NCBI GenBank assembly: GCA_021772215.1 | Contig: JAJFMK010000266.1 | Coordinates: 1-15,807, forward strand | From: Chlamydiota bacterium | GTDB lineage: Bacteria; Chlamydiota; Chlamydiia; Chlamydiales; JAJFMK01 | Length of the DNA: 15,807 bases | Reading direction: 5' to 3' | Part shown: piece after piece, positions 1 to 6,480 of the stretch | How the letters are laid out: each line of letters starts with the position of its first letter | Numbering within the stretch: the stretch's first letter is position 1 | Made by a program: the position numbers and the translations under genes | Notes under the pieces: generated by a model | What the model saw: the letters and a program-made list of their open reading frames with translations, nothing else | Told to the model about the DNA's origin: nothing | The model's database searches: none

Positions 1-636
1 CTTCAAGCTAGTGATAATCACTGATGAGAAGAAGAAGGTGGCCAAAAGATCCATCGTCTTGTAGCCCTCACTTAGGCCAAAGAAGAAGGTGTCCATAGGC
101 TCTAGTGGGCTTTCGGCAATAGGATGACCTGTCATCAACCCTTTAACAATAATGACGCCCAATGAGACGAGTAGAAAGGGTGTGAGCACTTTACCGATGA
201 TATCAACAATGCGGCTCTTGCGGATGGTGAGGACGAAGATAAGCAGTGTAGCGCCGAGGCTAAACCAGGGCAAGGAGAGCTCTGGGATAAACATCTTTGT
301 TGTGGAGTAGGAGAGCGTGATTGTGCGCGGCATTGCTCCTAGCGGGCCGATAAAGAGAATAATCGCTAAAGAGACAAGGTAGCCGGGAATTTTTCCAATG
401 CGGCTAAAGAAGGCTTGATAATCACCATTAAATAGCGTTGCACTTAAAAGTCCAATGAAGGGGGCGCCAACGGCGGTGATTAAAAGGCCAAGCATCGCGT
501 AGAAGCTATTGCTCTGAGCGTACTGTCCAACGGCTAGTGGGAATACTACATTTCCGGCTCCAAAGAACATGGCAAAAACGGCAAAGCCTGTCATGACAGT
601 TCTGGACTTAAATAAATTTATTGTCTTTCTAAGCAT
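1..636 (-). CDS. brnQ: BrnQ-type branched-chain amino acid carrier, N-terminal part (runs off left edge)
   Basis: I translated this open frame by hand from the minus strand. It starts at the ATG complementary to 634-636 and stays open for 212 codons to the window edge. A purine-rich AAAGAG sits directly upstream of the ATG. Near the N-terminus is FFGAGNVVFPLAVG, the hallmark of the BrnQ/LIVCS family of Na+-coupled leucine/isoleucine/valine carriers. Later come a proline-rich GPLGAMPRT turn and GYKTMDLLAT, which corresponds to the GYxTMDxLAx signature of the family. Several hydrophobic membrane segments are evident. The family is normally about 400-450 residues, so roughly half is present. Chlamydiae are auxotrophic for branched-chain amino acids and import them. 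It is divergent from rpe, with 118 bp between the two starts. Confidence 0.88.
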   Translation of the reverse strand, partial: MLRKTINLFKSRTVMTGFAVFAMFFGAGNVVFPLAVGQYAQSNSFYAMLGLLITAVGAPFIGLLSATLFNGDYQAFFSRIGKIPGYLVSLAIILFIGPLGAMPRTITLSYSTTKMFIPELSLPWFSLGATLLIFVLTIRKSRIVDIIGKVLTPFLLVSLGVIIVKGLMTGHPIAESPLEPMDTFFFGLSEGYKTMDLLATFFFSSVIITSLK

Positions 637-714
637 CTCTTTCAAAAAATTTGATTGATCTCAATATATAATACTATGATTTTTCCTAAAGGGAAAGGTA
701 TAAATTATTTTTAA

Positions 715-744
715 TTGCTTTTTCGGTTGAGTAGCCCCTATAAT
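715..744 (+). promoter_or_regulatory. Sigma-70/66-type promoter of the rpe operon
   Basis: A perfect -10 box TATAAT lies at 739-744, and TTGCTT at 715-720 is a reasonable -35 with an 18-base spacer. Transcription would start near 750-752, only a few bases before the rpe ATG at 755. The predicted mRNA is therefore nearly leaderless, which agrees with the lack of any Shine-Dalgarno sequence before this ATG. A second TATAAT at 667-672 has no suitable -35. Confidence 0.55.
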
Positions 745-754
745 ATTGTAACTT

Positions 755-1468
755 ATGACTAACGAAGAACTGGCTAAACATATCAGGGTCAACCCCTCTA
801 TACTCTCAGCAGATTTTGGATATATTGCCGATGAGGTCAAACGCCTTGAGGATGCGGGTGCCGATGAGATCCATATCGATATTATGGATGGACACTTTGT
901 TCCCAACTTGACGATGGGACCTAAGATGTGCGCTGCGATCAACAGTGCCACTGATCTTTTCTTGGATGTCCATATCATGGCCTATAATCCCTTTGACTAC
1001 ATCGAGCGCTTTGTGCAAAGTGGGGCCGATCGCATCACGTTCCATCTGGAGGCGACAGAAGATGTAGAGGATACGCTAAACTTTATCCGCAAATGTAACA
1101 TTGAAGCGGGGTTAGCCATCTGTCCTGAAACATCTGAGACATTGGTTACAAAATATTTAGATAAATGTGATCTTCTACTTTTAATGACTGTTCATCCCGG
1201 ATTTGGAGGACAGGAGTTTATCCCCGATGTTTTAGAGAAGGTTTCGATGATGCGCTCTATCTGTGACAAGATCAACTTGAGAAAGGGCGGGAAGACAGGT
1301 GAAGGATTGCCCCCCTTTGATATCCAAGTTGATGGAGGCATTAACAAAGAGACAGCTAAACGCTGTTTTGATGCGGGTGCCAATGTCTTTGTCGCCGGAT
1401 CTTCCATTTTCGCCGCACCGACATTGAAAGAGGGAATTGATAATTTAAAAGAGGCAAGCCGAGGTTAA
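755..1468 (+). CDS. rpe: Ribulose-phosphate 3-epimerase
   Basis: It interconverts D-ribulose 5-phosphate and D-xylulose 5-phosphate in the non-oxidative pentose phosphate pathway, as a cytosolic metal-dependent TIM barrel. The signature stretches are in order: NPSILSADF (13-21), HIDIMDGHFVPN (40-51), HIMAYNP (73-79), MTVHPGFGGQ and VDGGIN. The expected metal ligands are visible as His40, Asp42, His73 and Asp193, the last two of the catalytic acid pair being Asp42 and Asp193. The 237 residues are slightly more than the usual 220-230, because of a short Lys/Gly-rich insert before FDIQVDGG. It is the first gene of an operon and is followed 3 bases later by efp. No Shine-Dalgarno precedes the ATG, and the promoter lies almost on top of the start. 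Confidence 0.96.
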   Translation: MTNEELAKHIRVNPSILSADFGYIADEVKRLEDAGADEIHIDIMDGHFVPNLTMGPKMCAAINSATDLFLDVHIMAYNPFDYIERFVQSGADRITFHLEATEDVEDTLNFIRKCNIEAGLAICPETSETLVTKYLDKCDLLLLMTVHPGFGGQEFIPDVLEKVSMMRSICDKINLRKGGKTGEGLPPFDIQVDGGINKETAKRCFDAGANVFVAGSSIFAAPTLKEGIDNLKEASRG

Positions 1469-1471
1469 AAT

Positions 1472-2029
1472 ATGGTACTGAGCGATCAAATCGCAGTGGG
1501 GATGACCCTTAAAATTGGAAAGAAACTCTACCGTGTGGAGTCTTGTGTCAAGGTGACTGTTCCTAAAGGAACACCCTTTGTAAAGACGAAGCTCTGCGAA
1601 TTGAGCAGCCACGATATGATAGAGAAAAATTTTAAGCCGAATCAGTCTGTTTCAGATGTGGCTATGAAAGAGCGACGGCTAGAGTATCTCTATCTTGAAG
1701 GAAAAGACTACCTATTTATGGATATCGACTCTCTCGATCAGATTCTCGTTCCTTCCCAAGTGGTCGGCTCACGTGTCAACTATCTAAAAGAGGGGACAGA
1801 AGTACTCGCTTCATTTTTTGGTGACAACGTCTTCTCTATTGAGCTGCCACAGTTTCTAGAACTCATGATCTCCGGTTCAGACGACTCTTCAGAAAAGAGC
1901 GTCAACGCTGGCTCAACAAAGACAGCTATTTTAGAGACGGGAGCCAAGGTGGAGGTGCCTCCCTTTATTGAGGTGGGAGACATTATCAAAGTCGATACAA
2001 AAACGGATGAGTACATCCAGAGGGTATAG
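1472..2029 (+). CDS. efp: Translation elongation factor P, chlamydial EF-P1 type
   Basis: EF-P binds between the P and E sites of the ribosome and relieves stalling at consecutive prolines. The 185-residue product has the usual three-domain layout: a KOW-like domain (about 1-63), a middle OB domain, and a C-terminal OB domain with VPPFIEVGDIIKVDT and the ending EYIQRV. The loop lysine that aligns with modified Lys34 of E. coli is Lys32, in VPKGTPF instead of the usual PGKGxAF. Chlamydiae carry two EF-P paralogues. The start MVLSxQ and the ending match the EF-P1 form (CT122) encoded with rpe and acc genes, rather than EF-P2. GAGG at the rpe stop can serve as its ribosome-binding site. accB follows after 3 bases. 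Confidence 0.93.
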   Translation: MVLSDQIAVGMTLKIGKKLYRVESCVKVTVPKGTPFVKTKLCELSSHDMIEKNFKPNQSVSDVAMKERRLEYLYLEGKDYLFMDIDSLDQILVPSQVVGSRVNYLKEGTEVLASFFGDNVFSIELPQFLELMISGSDDSSEKSVNAGSTKTAILETGAKVEVPPFIEVGDIIKVDTKTDEYIQRV

Positions 2030-2032
2030 GTT

Positions 2033-2521
2033 ATGGATTTAAAGCAGATCGAAAAGCTGATGATGGCGATGCGTCGTTACGGCACGAAACGGCTTTTGTT
2101 GAAACGAGAAGGGTTTGAAATTGAACTTGAGCGCGAAGGCGAGCCCCCGCAGTCCCCGATGACTCTTCCACAGGAGCTTATAGATGCGGCAGCTATGAAA
2201 GCGGCTAAAGAGCAAAAATTCCACCTCCCTAAAAGTGAAACGCCTCCCATTCATAAGAGCGACGCTTCAGTCGCTGAAGTTGCAGAAGGGGAGCATGTGG
2301 TCTCGCCGATGGTGGGTACCTTCTACCGTGGTCCATCACCGTCAGATCCGCCATTTGTGAAGGTGGGCGACACCATCGACGAAAATAGTGTTGTCTGTAT
2401 TGTAGAAGCGATGAAGGTGATGAATGAGATTAAGGCTGGTGTCACCGGTACTGTCAAAGAGGTCCTTATTGAGGATGGACATCCCGTAGAGTTCGGTACA
2501 AAGCTCTTTAAGGTCGATTAA
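2033..2521 (+). CDS. accB: Biotin carboxyl carrier protein of acetyl-CoA carboxylase
   Basis: This is the biotinylated carrier subunit of acetyl-CoA carboxylase, which makes malonyl-CoA for fatty acid synthesis. An N-terminal helical region (about 1-40, starting MDLKQIEKLM) is followed by a flexible Pro/Ala/Lys linker (about 40-85). The C-terminal biotinyl domain (about 86-162) begins VVSPMVGTFYRGPSP. The biotin acceptor is Lys128 in the canonical EAMKVMNEI. The 162 residues are typical of AccB. The stop overlaps the accC start by one base (TAATG), so the two subunits are probably made by translational coupling in matched amounts. An AGAGGG upstream of the ATG is a plausible ribosome-binding site. 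Confidence 0.97.
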   Translation: MDLKQIEKLMMAMRRYGTKRLLLKREGFEIELEREGEPPQSPMTLPQELIDAAAMKAAKEQKFHLPKSETPPIHKSDASVAEVAEGEHVVSPMVGTFYRGPSPSDPPFVKVGDTIDENSVVCIVEAMKVMNEIKAGVTGTVKEVLIEDGHPVEFGTKLFKVD

Positions 2522-3876
2522 TGAAGAAAGTCTTAATCGCTAACCGTGGAGAGATTGCTGTACGCATCATTCGCGCTTGCCACGACTTGGGACTGCAGAC
2601 GGTCGCTATCTACTCCACGGTAGATCAGGAGGCGCTCCATGTTCTTCACGCTGATGAGGCGATCTGTGTTGGAGAGGGGCCGGCGAACCGCTCCTATTTA
2701 AAAATTCCCAATATTCTCTCAGCCTGCGAAGTCTCCGGTGCCGATGGTATTCACCCCGGTTTTGGCTTCTTAAGTGAGAACGCCAACTTCGCCTCGATCT
2801 GTGAAAGCTGCGGAATTAACTTTATCGGACCATCGTCTAAGACGATTGCCCTCCTTGGCGATAAGTCTAAAGCAAAATCTACGGCCAAAAAAGCTGGCTG
2901 CCCCACCATTCCCGGAAGTGAGGGCGTTGTTGAAAATCTCGATCAAGCATTAGACGAAGCGAAAAAATTTGGCTTCCCCATCTTCATTAAAGCTTCTGCT
3001 GGAGGCGGGGGAAAGGGGATCCGCATTGCGCAAGATGAGAAGGACTTTGTGCGTCAGTTCGCTGCAGCGCGTGCTGAGGCTGAGGCGAGCTTTGGTAATC
3101 CAGACGTATATCTAGAGAAGATGATCGTTAACCCACGCCACATCGAGGTGCAGGTGATGGGGGATCAGCATGGTAATCATGTTCATCTCTATGAAAGAGA
3201 CTGCACAACGCAAAGGCGGCGTCAAAAGCTAATTGAAGAGACGCCCTGTCCAGTGATCGATGACGCTTTGCGTCTTCGTATCTGTGAATCAGCTGTTGCT
3301 GTTGCACGAGAAGCTGGCTACTACTCTGCAGGAACGATTGAATTTCTCTTAGATGAGAACAAAGACTTCTACTTTATGGAGGTCAATACACGGATTCAGG
3401 TCGAGCATACTGTCACCGAAGAGCTAACAGGTATTGACCTCGTCAAAGAGCAAATCCGTGTGGCTCAAGGAGAGAAGCTCTCTTTTAAGCAAAAAGATGT
3501 GAAACCTTCCGGTCATGTTATTGAGTTTCGTATCAACGCCGAAGATCCAAAAAACCACTTTGCCCCCTCTCCAGGTCGCCTCGAATACTACCTTCCTCCC
3601 GGCGGCCCTCATGTCCGTGTTGATAGCGCCTGCTACTCAGGCTATATGATTCCGCCCAACTACGATTCGATGATTGCCAAGCTGATTGTGAAGGGAAAGG
3701 ACCGCACCGAAGCGATCGCTGTTGGAAGGCGCGCTTTAAGAGAGTTTCATATCGGCGGCATCCATTCGACAATACCGTTCCACCTCTATATGCTCGAAGA
3801 TCCGCGCTTTATAGAGGCCAATTTCAACCTTCTCTATATCGACGATTTGATCGACGGAGGCTGCAAGTTTACATAG
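2521..3876 (+). CDS. accC: Biotin carboxylase subunit of acetyl-CoA carboxylase
   Basis: This ATP-grasp enzyme carboxylates the biotin of AccB using bicarbonate and ATP. The start MKKVLIANRGEIAVRIIRA is typical of the biotin carboxylase N-domain. The glycine-rich ATP-binding loop GGGGKGIR is at 161-168. The catalytic stretch EVNTRIQVEH covers 287-296, giving Glu287, Asn289, Arg291 and Glu295 in register with E. coli Glu288, Asn290, Arg292 and Glu296. The length of 451 residues is normal, so the subunit looks intact. It is the last gene of the rpe-efp-accB-accC operon. In Chlamydia the next genes are rplM and rpsI. Here they are absent and an accessory island begins. I see no convincing terminator after the stop. 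Confidence 0.97.
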   Translation: MKKVLIANRGEIAVRIIRACHDLGLQTVAIYSTVDQEALHVLHADEAICVGEGPANRSYLKIPNILSACEVSGADGIHPGFGFLSENANFASICESCGINFIGPSSKTIALLGDKSKAKSTAKKAGCPTIPGSEGVVENLDQALDEAKKFGFPIFIKASAGGGGKGIRIAQDEKDFVRQFAAARAEAEASFGNPDVYLEKMIVNPRHIEVQVMGDQHGNHVHLYERDCTTQRRRQKLIEETPCPVIDDALRLRICESAVAVAREAGYYSAGTIEFLLDENKDFYFMEVNTRIQVEHTVTEELTGIDLVKEQIRVAQGEKLSFKQKDVKPSGHVIEFRINAEDPKNHFAPSPGRLEYYLPPGGPHVRVDSACYSGYMIPPNYDSMIAKLIVKGKDRTEAIAVGRRALREFHIGGIHSTIPFHLYMLEDPRFIEANFNLLYIDDLIDGGCKFT

Positions 3877-3893
3877 AAGGGACAAAGCGGTAA

Positions 3894-4211
3894 GTGAAGG
3901 TAGTGTTCAAACTGGGATATCAGGTTATCCCTCACCATTCGTGCATATGAGAAGAAAGTCTTGGAACTAATTCAAAGGCTATTGTAAAAGTTGAAGGTTT
4001 AGAGCACTTTACTCTCAGTTATGGATCAAATTGGAACTTATCTATTTCAGATTGGCATGAAGTCCACTTTTAGAGGCAATGGAAAGTCGGTGATCCTGTG
4101 ATCCTTGTTATTAACATCAGTCCCTACACACGGTATGAAGGTTGTCTGCTCCATCCTTTAGACATTAAACGGACCAAAACAGCTTATCTATTGGATAGAA
4201 ACATTGACTGA
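3894..4211 (+). pseudogene. Decayed gene carrying a Trp/Asp-module, two in-frame stops
   Basis: No intact gene fits the 327 bases after accC, but one frame is readable from 3894 to a terminal TGA at 4209-4211. It is broken by TGA at 3948-3950 and TAG at 4071-4073. Around the second stop it reads LSYGSNW, then 15 codons, then WKVGDPVIL. This is the Trp/Asp module found twice in each of the next two genes (DGSxW, then Wx3D), with the longer W-to-W spacing seen in the second module of the 4204 gene. Changing the TAG to TTG would give LRQW, which that gene also contains (residues 143-146). I infer an inactivated paralogue, or the eroded 3' part of one. The first 20 or so codons show no clear similarity to the module. 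A sequencing error or stop readthrough cannot be excluded. Confidence 0.6.
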
Positions 4212-5007
4212 GTTAACAATTGATGAAGACGATTATGTGTCGGCTGACTGGTTTCATAATCTCTACGATAAGGCTAGCGAAAACCTCAATGATTTGATTG
4301 CAAAAATTCAGTCACTGGCAATCTGTAAGGTCTTTTCGGAAGAGTATCAAGGAACTATAGGATCTAAAATCCGCTCATTAGCGCCCTATGTGATTTTAGG
4401 GCTTAGCTCTAAATATCTGGCTATCCGACTGGTTGCTAGCGCTGTGGCACTTTGTGGAATATTCTGCCTAGTTTTTGATACTTGGGCTATTAAATCACTA
4501 AATCGATTGCCCTCAGATCTTCCCTATCAGGGACACTATTTTTCAATGAGTGAGATAGAGGAACGGGGGGAATTTATTGAGCTGAGGGATGGGTCGCTCT
4601 GGCGGTTTGCTCAAGAGGATCAGGGCAAGCTTAGACAGTGGCTTTTAGACGATCAGCTCTCAGTCTGTATGTTTCCGTTTGTTAAAGTCGGGCATTTGCA
4701 ATTCTACCTTTTCAATCATAGAACGAAAAATGGAATCAAGTTAACCTTGGAGTCTGCTGCCCCTAAAGAGAATCTTAATGCACTGAGCCCCTACAGGATA
4801 CAACAGGGGAGGGTTCTAACACTATCTGATGGCTCGCAGTGGTTGATAGGAAATTTTCCCTACTACTATGTATATCAAGTTAAATATTGGGAGTCAGATG
4901 ATCGAGTCACTATCTTGACCAACAGTCAATATTTTGATCGAAACGCATCTATCCTATTTAATCAGACGAGAGGTTCAATAGTCGTTGTTTATCCTATTGA
5001 AATCTAG
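4204..5007 (+). CDS. Hypothetical membrane-anchored protein with two Trp/Asp modules
   Basis: I do not recognise a named family. The 267-residue product has an acidic N-terminus, a long hydrophobic stretch at about 58-94 (one long or two short membrane passes), then two copies of one module. Copy 1 has LRDGSLW (127-133) and WLLDD (146-150). Copy 2 has LSDGSQW (207-213) and WESDD (229-233). The repeat period is 80 residues. The consensus is [LM]x[DE][GE][ST]xW-x12 or x15-W-x3-D-x-[VIL], followed by a Tyr/Phe-rich strand and a short Asn-containing turn, suggesting a small beta domain. The start is a TTG with a weak GGA upstream. The frame has no in-frame ATG nearby, so the true start is uncertain, and it overlaps the end of the decayed frame by 8 bases. 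It has no signal peptide, unlike its neighbour at 5161. Confidence 0.6.
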   Translation: MTELTIDEDDYVSADWFHNLYDKASENLNDLIAKIQSLAICKVFSEEYQGTIGSKIRSLAPYVILGLSSKYLAIRLVASAVALCGIFCLVFDTWAIKSLNRLPSDLPYQGHYFSMSEIEERGEFIELRDGSLWRFAQEDQGKLRQWLLDDQLSVCMFPFVKVGHLQFYLFNHRTKNGIKLTLESAAPKENLNALSPYRIQQGRVLTLSDGSQWLIGNFPYYYVYQVKYWESDDRVTILTNSQYFDRNASILFNQTRGSIVVVYPIEI

Positions 5008-5089
5008 CTGCGCCCTGCCAGGACAATAGTCATAATTGAAAAATTATTGATCTCTTAAATTGCTCTTTATCTTTTCTTAACAGATCCAA

Positions 5090-5095
5090 TATAAC
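5090..5095 (+). promoter_or_regulatory. Possible -10 box in the AT-rich gap before the 5161 gene
   Basis: The 153-base gap from 5008 to 5160 is AT-rich and holds TATAAC at 5090-5095, 66 bases before the next ATG. No good -35 sits at the right distance (TTATCT at 5067-5072 is the best with 17-base spacing). I see no strong terminator hairpin here. The call is weak. Confidence 0.2.
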
Positions 5096-5143
5096 CTATT
5101 GCATTCTTGTGGGTGGGAAGGTGCAAGTGTTTTTAGTCTAACA

Positions 5144-5152
5144 AATAAGGAG
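5144..5152 (+). promoter_or_regulatory. Strong ribosome-binding element AATAAGGAG of the 5161 gene
   Basis: AATAAGGAG ends 8 bases before the ATG. The identical nine bases precede the genes at 6037 and 7408. Housekeeping genes in the window have weaker sites or none. Confidence 0.75.
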
Positions 5153-5160
5153 ACAAGAAA

Positions 5161-6009
5161 ATGATTAAACGAACATTTCATATAATTATTGCTTCAAGCA
5201 TGGCTGTGACAACGCTTATGGCGGCGCAGAATGAGCCGATTGTCGATGAGACGACATTAGGAATGCCAGCGGGTGAGGGAAACTATGCTCCAATTGGTGC
5301 CATGGACGTGATAGCTGAAGAGGGAGAGAGTGTCGAAGACCGTATCTCTTTTGAAGAGCTCTGCAAGTCGATGGTTCCCGATGAGACAACACCAAAAAGT
5401 GTTGAGAAACAGTCAAGAAAAAAGGGCGCCAAAGGCGTCAACAAAGAGTCAGCCTATCGCTATGGCCAGTCTCAAGATCTCAGCGTTGACAAGATGTCTG
5501 CTTACGTCCTCCCGAGCGACTACTACGTCTACTCCGGCTATGATCACTGGGCTACATTCTTCTCCAACGACTGCCGCGTTGTGCAGATGGAAGATGAAAC
5601 CAGATGGCTCGTTGCTGACTATGATGTCTATAAGACACTAAGCTGGAGATCAGAGGATTATATTGCTATCTATCCTAACTACTCCTATTTCTCTAAGGAT
5701 ATCTATAAGTACCGTCTCGTCAACAGACGAAATGGTGATGTTGTTGAAGCGAAATTGACACGCGGCCCTCTCGTCGGTGGACCTTTTACTAAGATGGTTA
5801 TGGCCGTTGACGCCTACAACAGCGCTCTCTTCTTAACTGATGGGACGCAGTGGTCTGTTCGTAGTGGAGATTACAGCGAGCTTCGTAAATGGCAGGTCAA
5901 TGATTTCGTGATCATCGCCATCAACGACGGCTTTTGGTCTGGCTACTTCTATCCGACAGTGCTGATCAACGTCACACGTAATGAATACGTCTTCGCGAAG
6001 ATTCAATAA
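5161..6009 (+). CDS. Secreted protein with two Trp/Asp modules
   Basis: No named family is recognised. The 282-residue product has a signal peptide (MIKR, then a hydrophobic core, then LMAA-QNEP with likely cleavage near residue 22). An acidic then Lys-rich low-complexity region follows (about 25-100). The C-terminal half holds two copies of the module also found in the 4204 gene. Copy 1 has MEDETRW (143-149) and WRSED (162-166). Copy 2 has LTDGTQW (225-231) and WQVND (244-248). Both have exactly 12 residues between the tryptophans, and the repeat period is 82. Tyr/Phe/Asn-rich segments between the motifs suggest beta strands. The signal peptide places it in the periplasm, outer membrane or outside the cell. 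It starts at an ATG with an excellent AAGGAG. The gene is intact and probably a paralogue of the 4204 gene. Confidence 0.8.
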   Translation: MIKRTFHIIIASSMAVTTLMAAQNEPIVDETTLGMPAGEGNYAPIGAMDVIAEEGESVEDRISFEELCKSMVPDETTPKSVEKQSRKKGAKGVNKESAYRYGQSQDLSVDKMSAYVLPSDYYVYSGYDHWATFFSNDCRVVQMEDETRWLVADYDVYKTLSWRSEDYIAIYPNYSYFSKDIYKYRLVNRRNGDVVEAKLTRGPLVGGPFTKMVMAVDAYNSALFLTDGTQWSVRSGDYSELRKWQVNDFVIIAINDGFWSGYFYPTVLINVTRNEYVFAKIQ

Positions 6010-6020
6010 TAATAATTAAT

Positions 6021-6029
6021 AATAAGGAG
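6021..6029 (+). promoter_or_regulatory. Ribosome-binding element AATAAGGAG of the 6037 gene
   Basis: These nine bases are identical to those at 5144 and 7393 and end 7 bases before the ATG. They lie in a 27-base AT-rich spacer directly after the 5161 gene, so the two genes are probably co-transcribed. Confidence 0.75.
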
Positions 6030-6036
6030 AATAGTC

Positions 6037-6417
6037 ATGGTTCCAGAACCAGGATTTCATAGCAGAACACCAGCTCACGCTGCAGCAGTAGATCATACTG
6101 GCCACGGTTACGTGGGAGCTAGGAGTGATCACCGAAGAGGGGGTCAAATACCCACTACAACCTACGGCGGTGGTTATTATGCAACCAACGGCTCCCAAGA
6201 TAATGGAACGGTTGGTTTCTTACGAACTTTGGGCGCAATCGCTGATATGATTCGCATTTGCGACTTTTTTAGTGGCTCCTCAAGGGGCCATCGCAAAAAC
6301 GGTGAGTATCTAATTGCTACCTGCTTGAGCATTGCTGTCCTTGGTGTTATCATCAAGAGTCCGGTGACAGTTGCCGTCTCCTTAATTGGAGCCTTCATCT
6401 TTGCCGCTGGAAAATAA
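6037..6417 (+). CDS. Small protein with C-terminal bilobed hydrophobic domain (Inc-like candidate)
   Basis: No named family is recognised. The product has 126 residues. The N-terminal half is polar and rich in His, Gly and Arg. It contains PGFHSRTPA (5-13) and GHGYVGARSDHRRG (22-35), motifs that recur in the next two genes. The C-terminal half carries TLGAI (64-68) and a pair of hydrophobic segments (about 91-106 and 109-124) joined by the tight turn KSP. Two short membrane-spanning lobes of this kind are the defining feature of chlamydial inclusion-membrane (Inc) proteins, which are type III secreted. Inc function is my inference from this pattern only. The last residues of the 6481 product are similar, including the SP turn. 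The start follows a strong AAGGAG. Confidence 0.7.
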   Translation: MVPEPGFHSRTPAHAAAVDHTGHGYVGARSDHRRGGQIPTTTYGGGYYATNGSQDNGTVGFLRTLGAIADMIRICDFFSGSSRGHRKNGEYLIATCLSIAVLGVIIKSPVTVAVSLIGAFIFAAGK

Positions 6418-6424
6418 TAACTCT

Positions 6425-6454
6425 CCCCACCCTTGAACCATTTCAAGGGTGGGG
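6425..6454. terminator. Perfect 13-bp stem-loop between the 6037 and 6481 genes
   Basis: The arms 6425-6437 and 6442-6454 are perfectly complementary (CCCCACCCTTGAA and TTCAAGGGTGGGG) with a CCAT loop. It begins 7 bases after the TAA of the 6037 gene. Only a short pyrimidine stretch (TCTTC) follows, not a clean U tract, so it could be a terminator, an attenuator or an mRNA-stabilising processing hairpin. The ribosome-binding site of the next gene lies 10 bases beyond it and is not sequestered. Confidence 0.75.
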
Positions 6455-6480
6455 TCTTCAACTCAAAAGGATTAAAAACT

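Noticed and set aside
4162..4211. Decayed frame and the 4204 gene as one frameshifted gene
   Set aside because: The decayed frame ends in its own stop after a complete module, and the 4204 gene begins with unrelated acidic and membrane segments, so two separate genes fit better.
5330..5641. Plus-strand 103-codon frame inside the 5161 gene
   Set aside because: It is a shadow in another frame. The 5161 frame carries the signal peptide, ribosome site and module repeats.
6433..6480. TTG start at 6433 extending the 6481 gene by 16 residues
   Set aside because: The TTG lies in the stem of the 6425-6454 hairpin and has no ribosome-binding site, while the ATG at 6481 is well placed after AAAAGGA.
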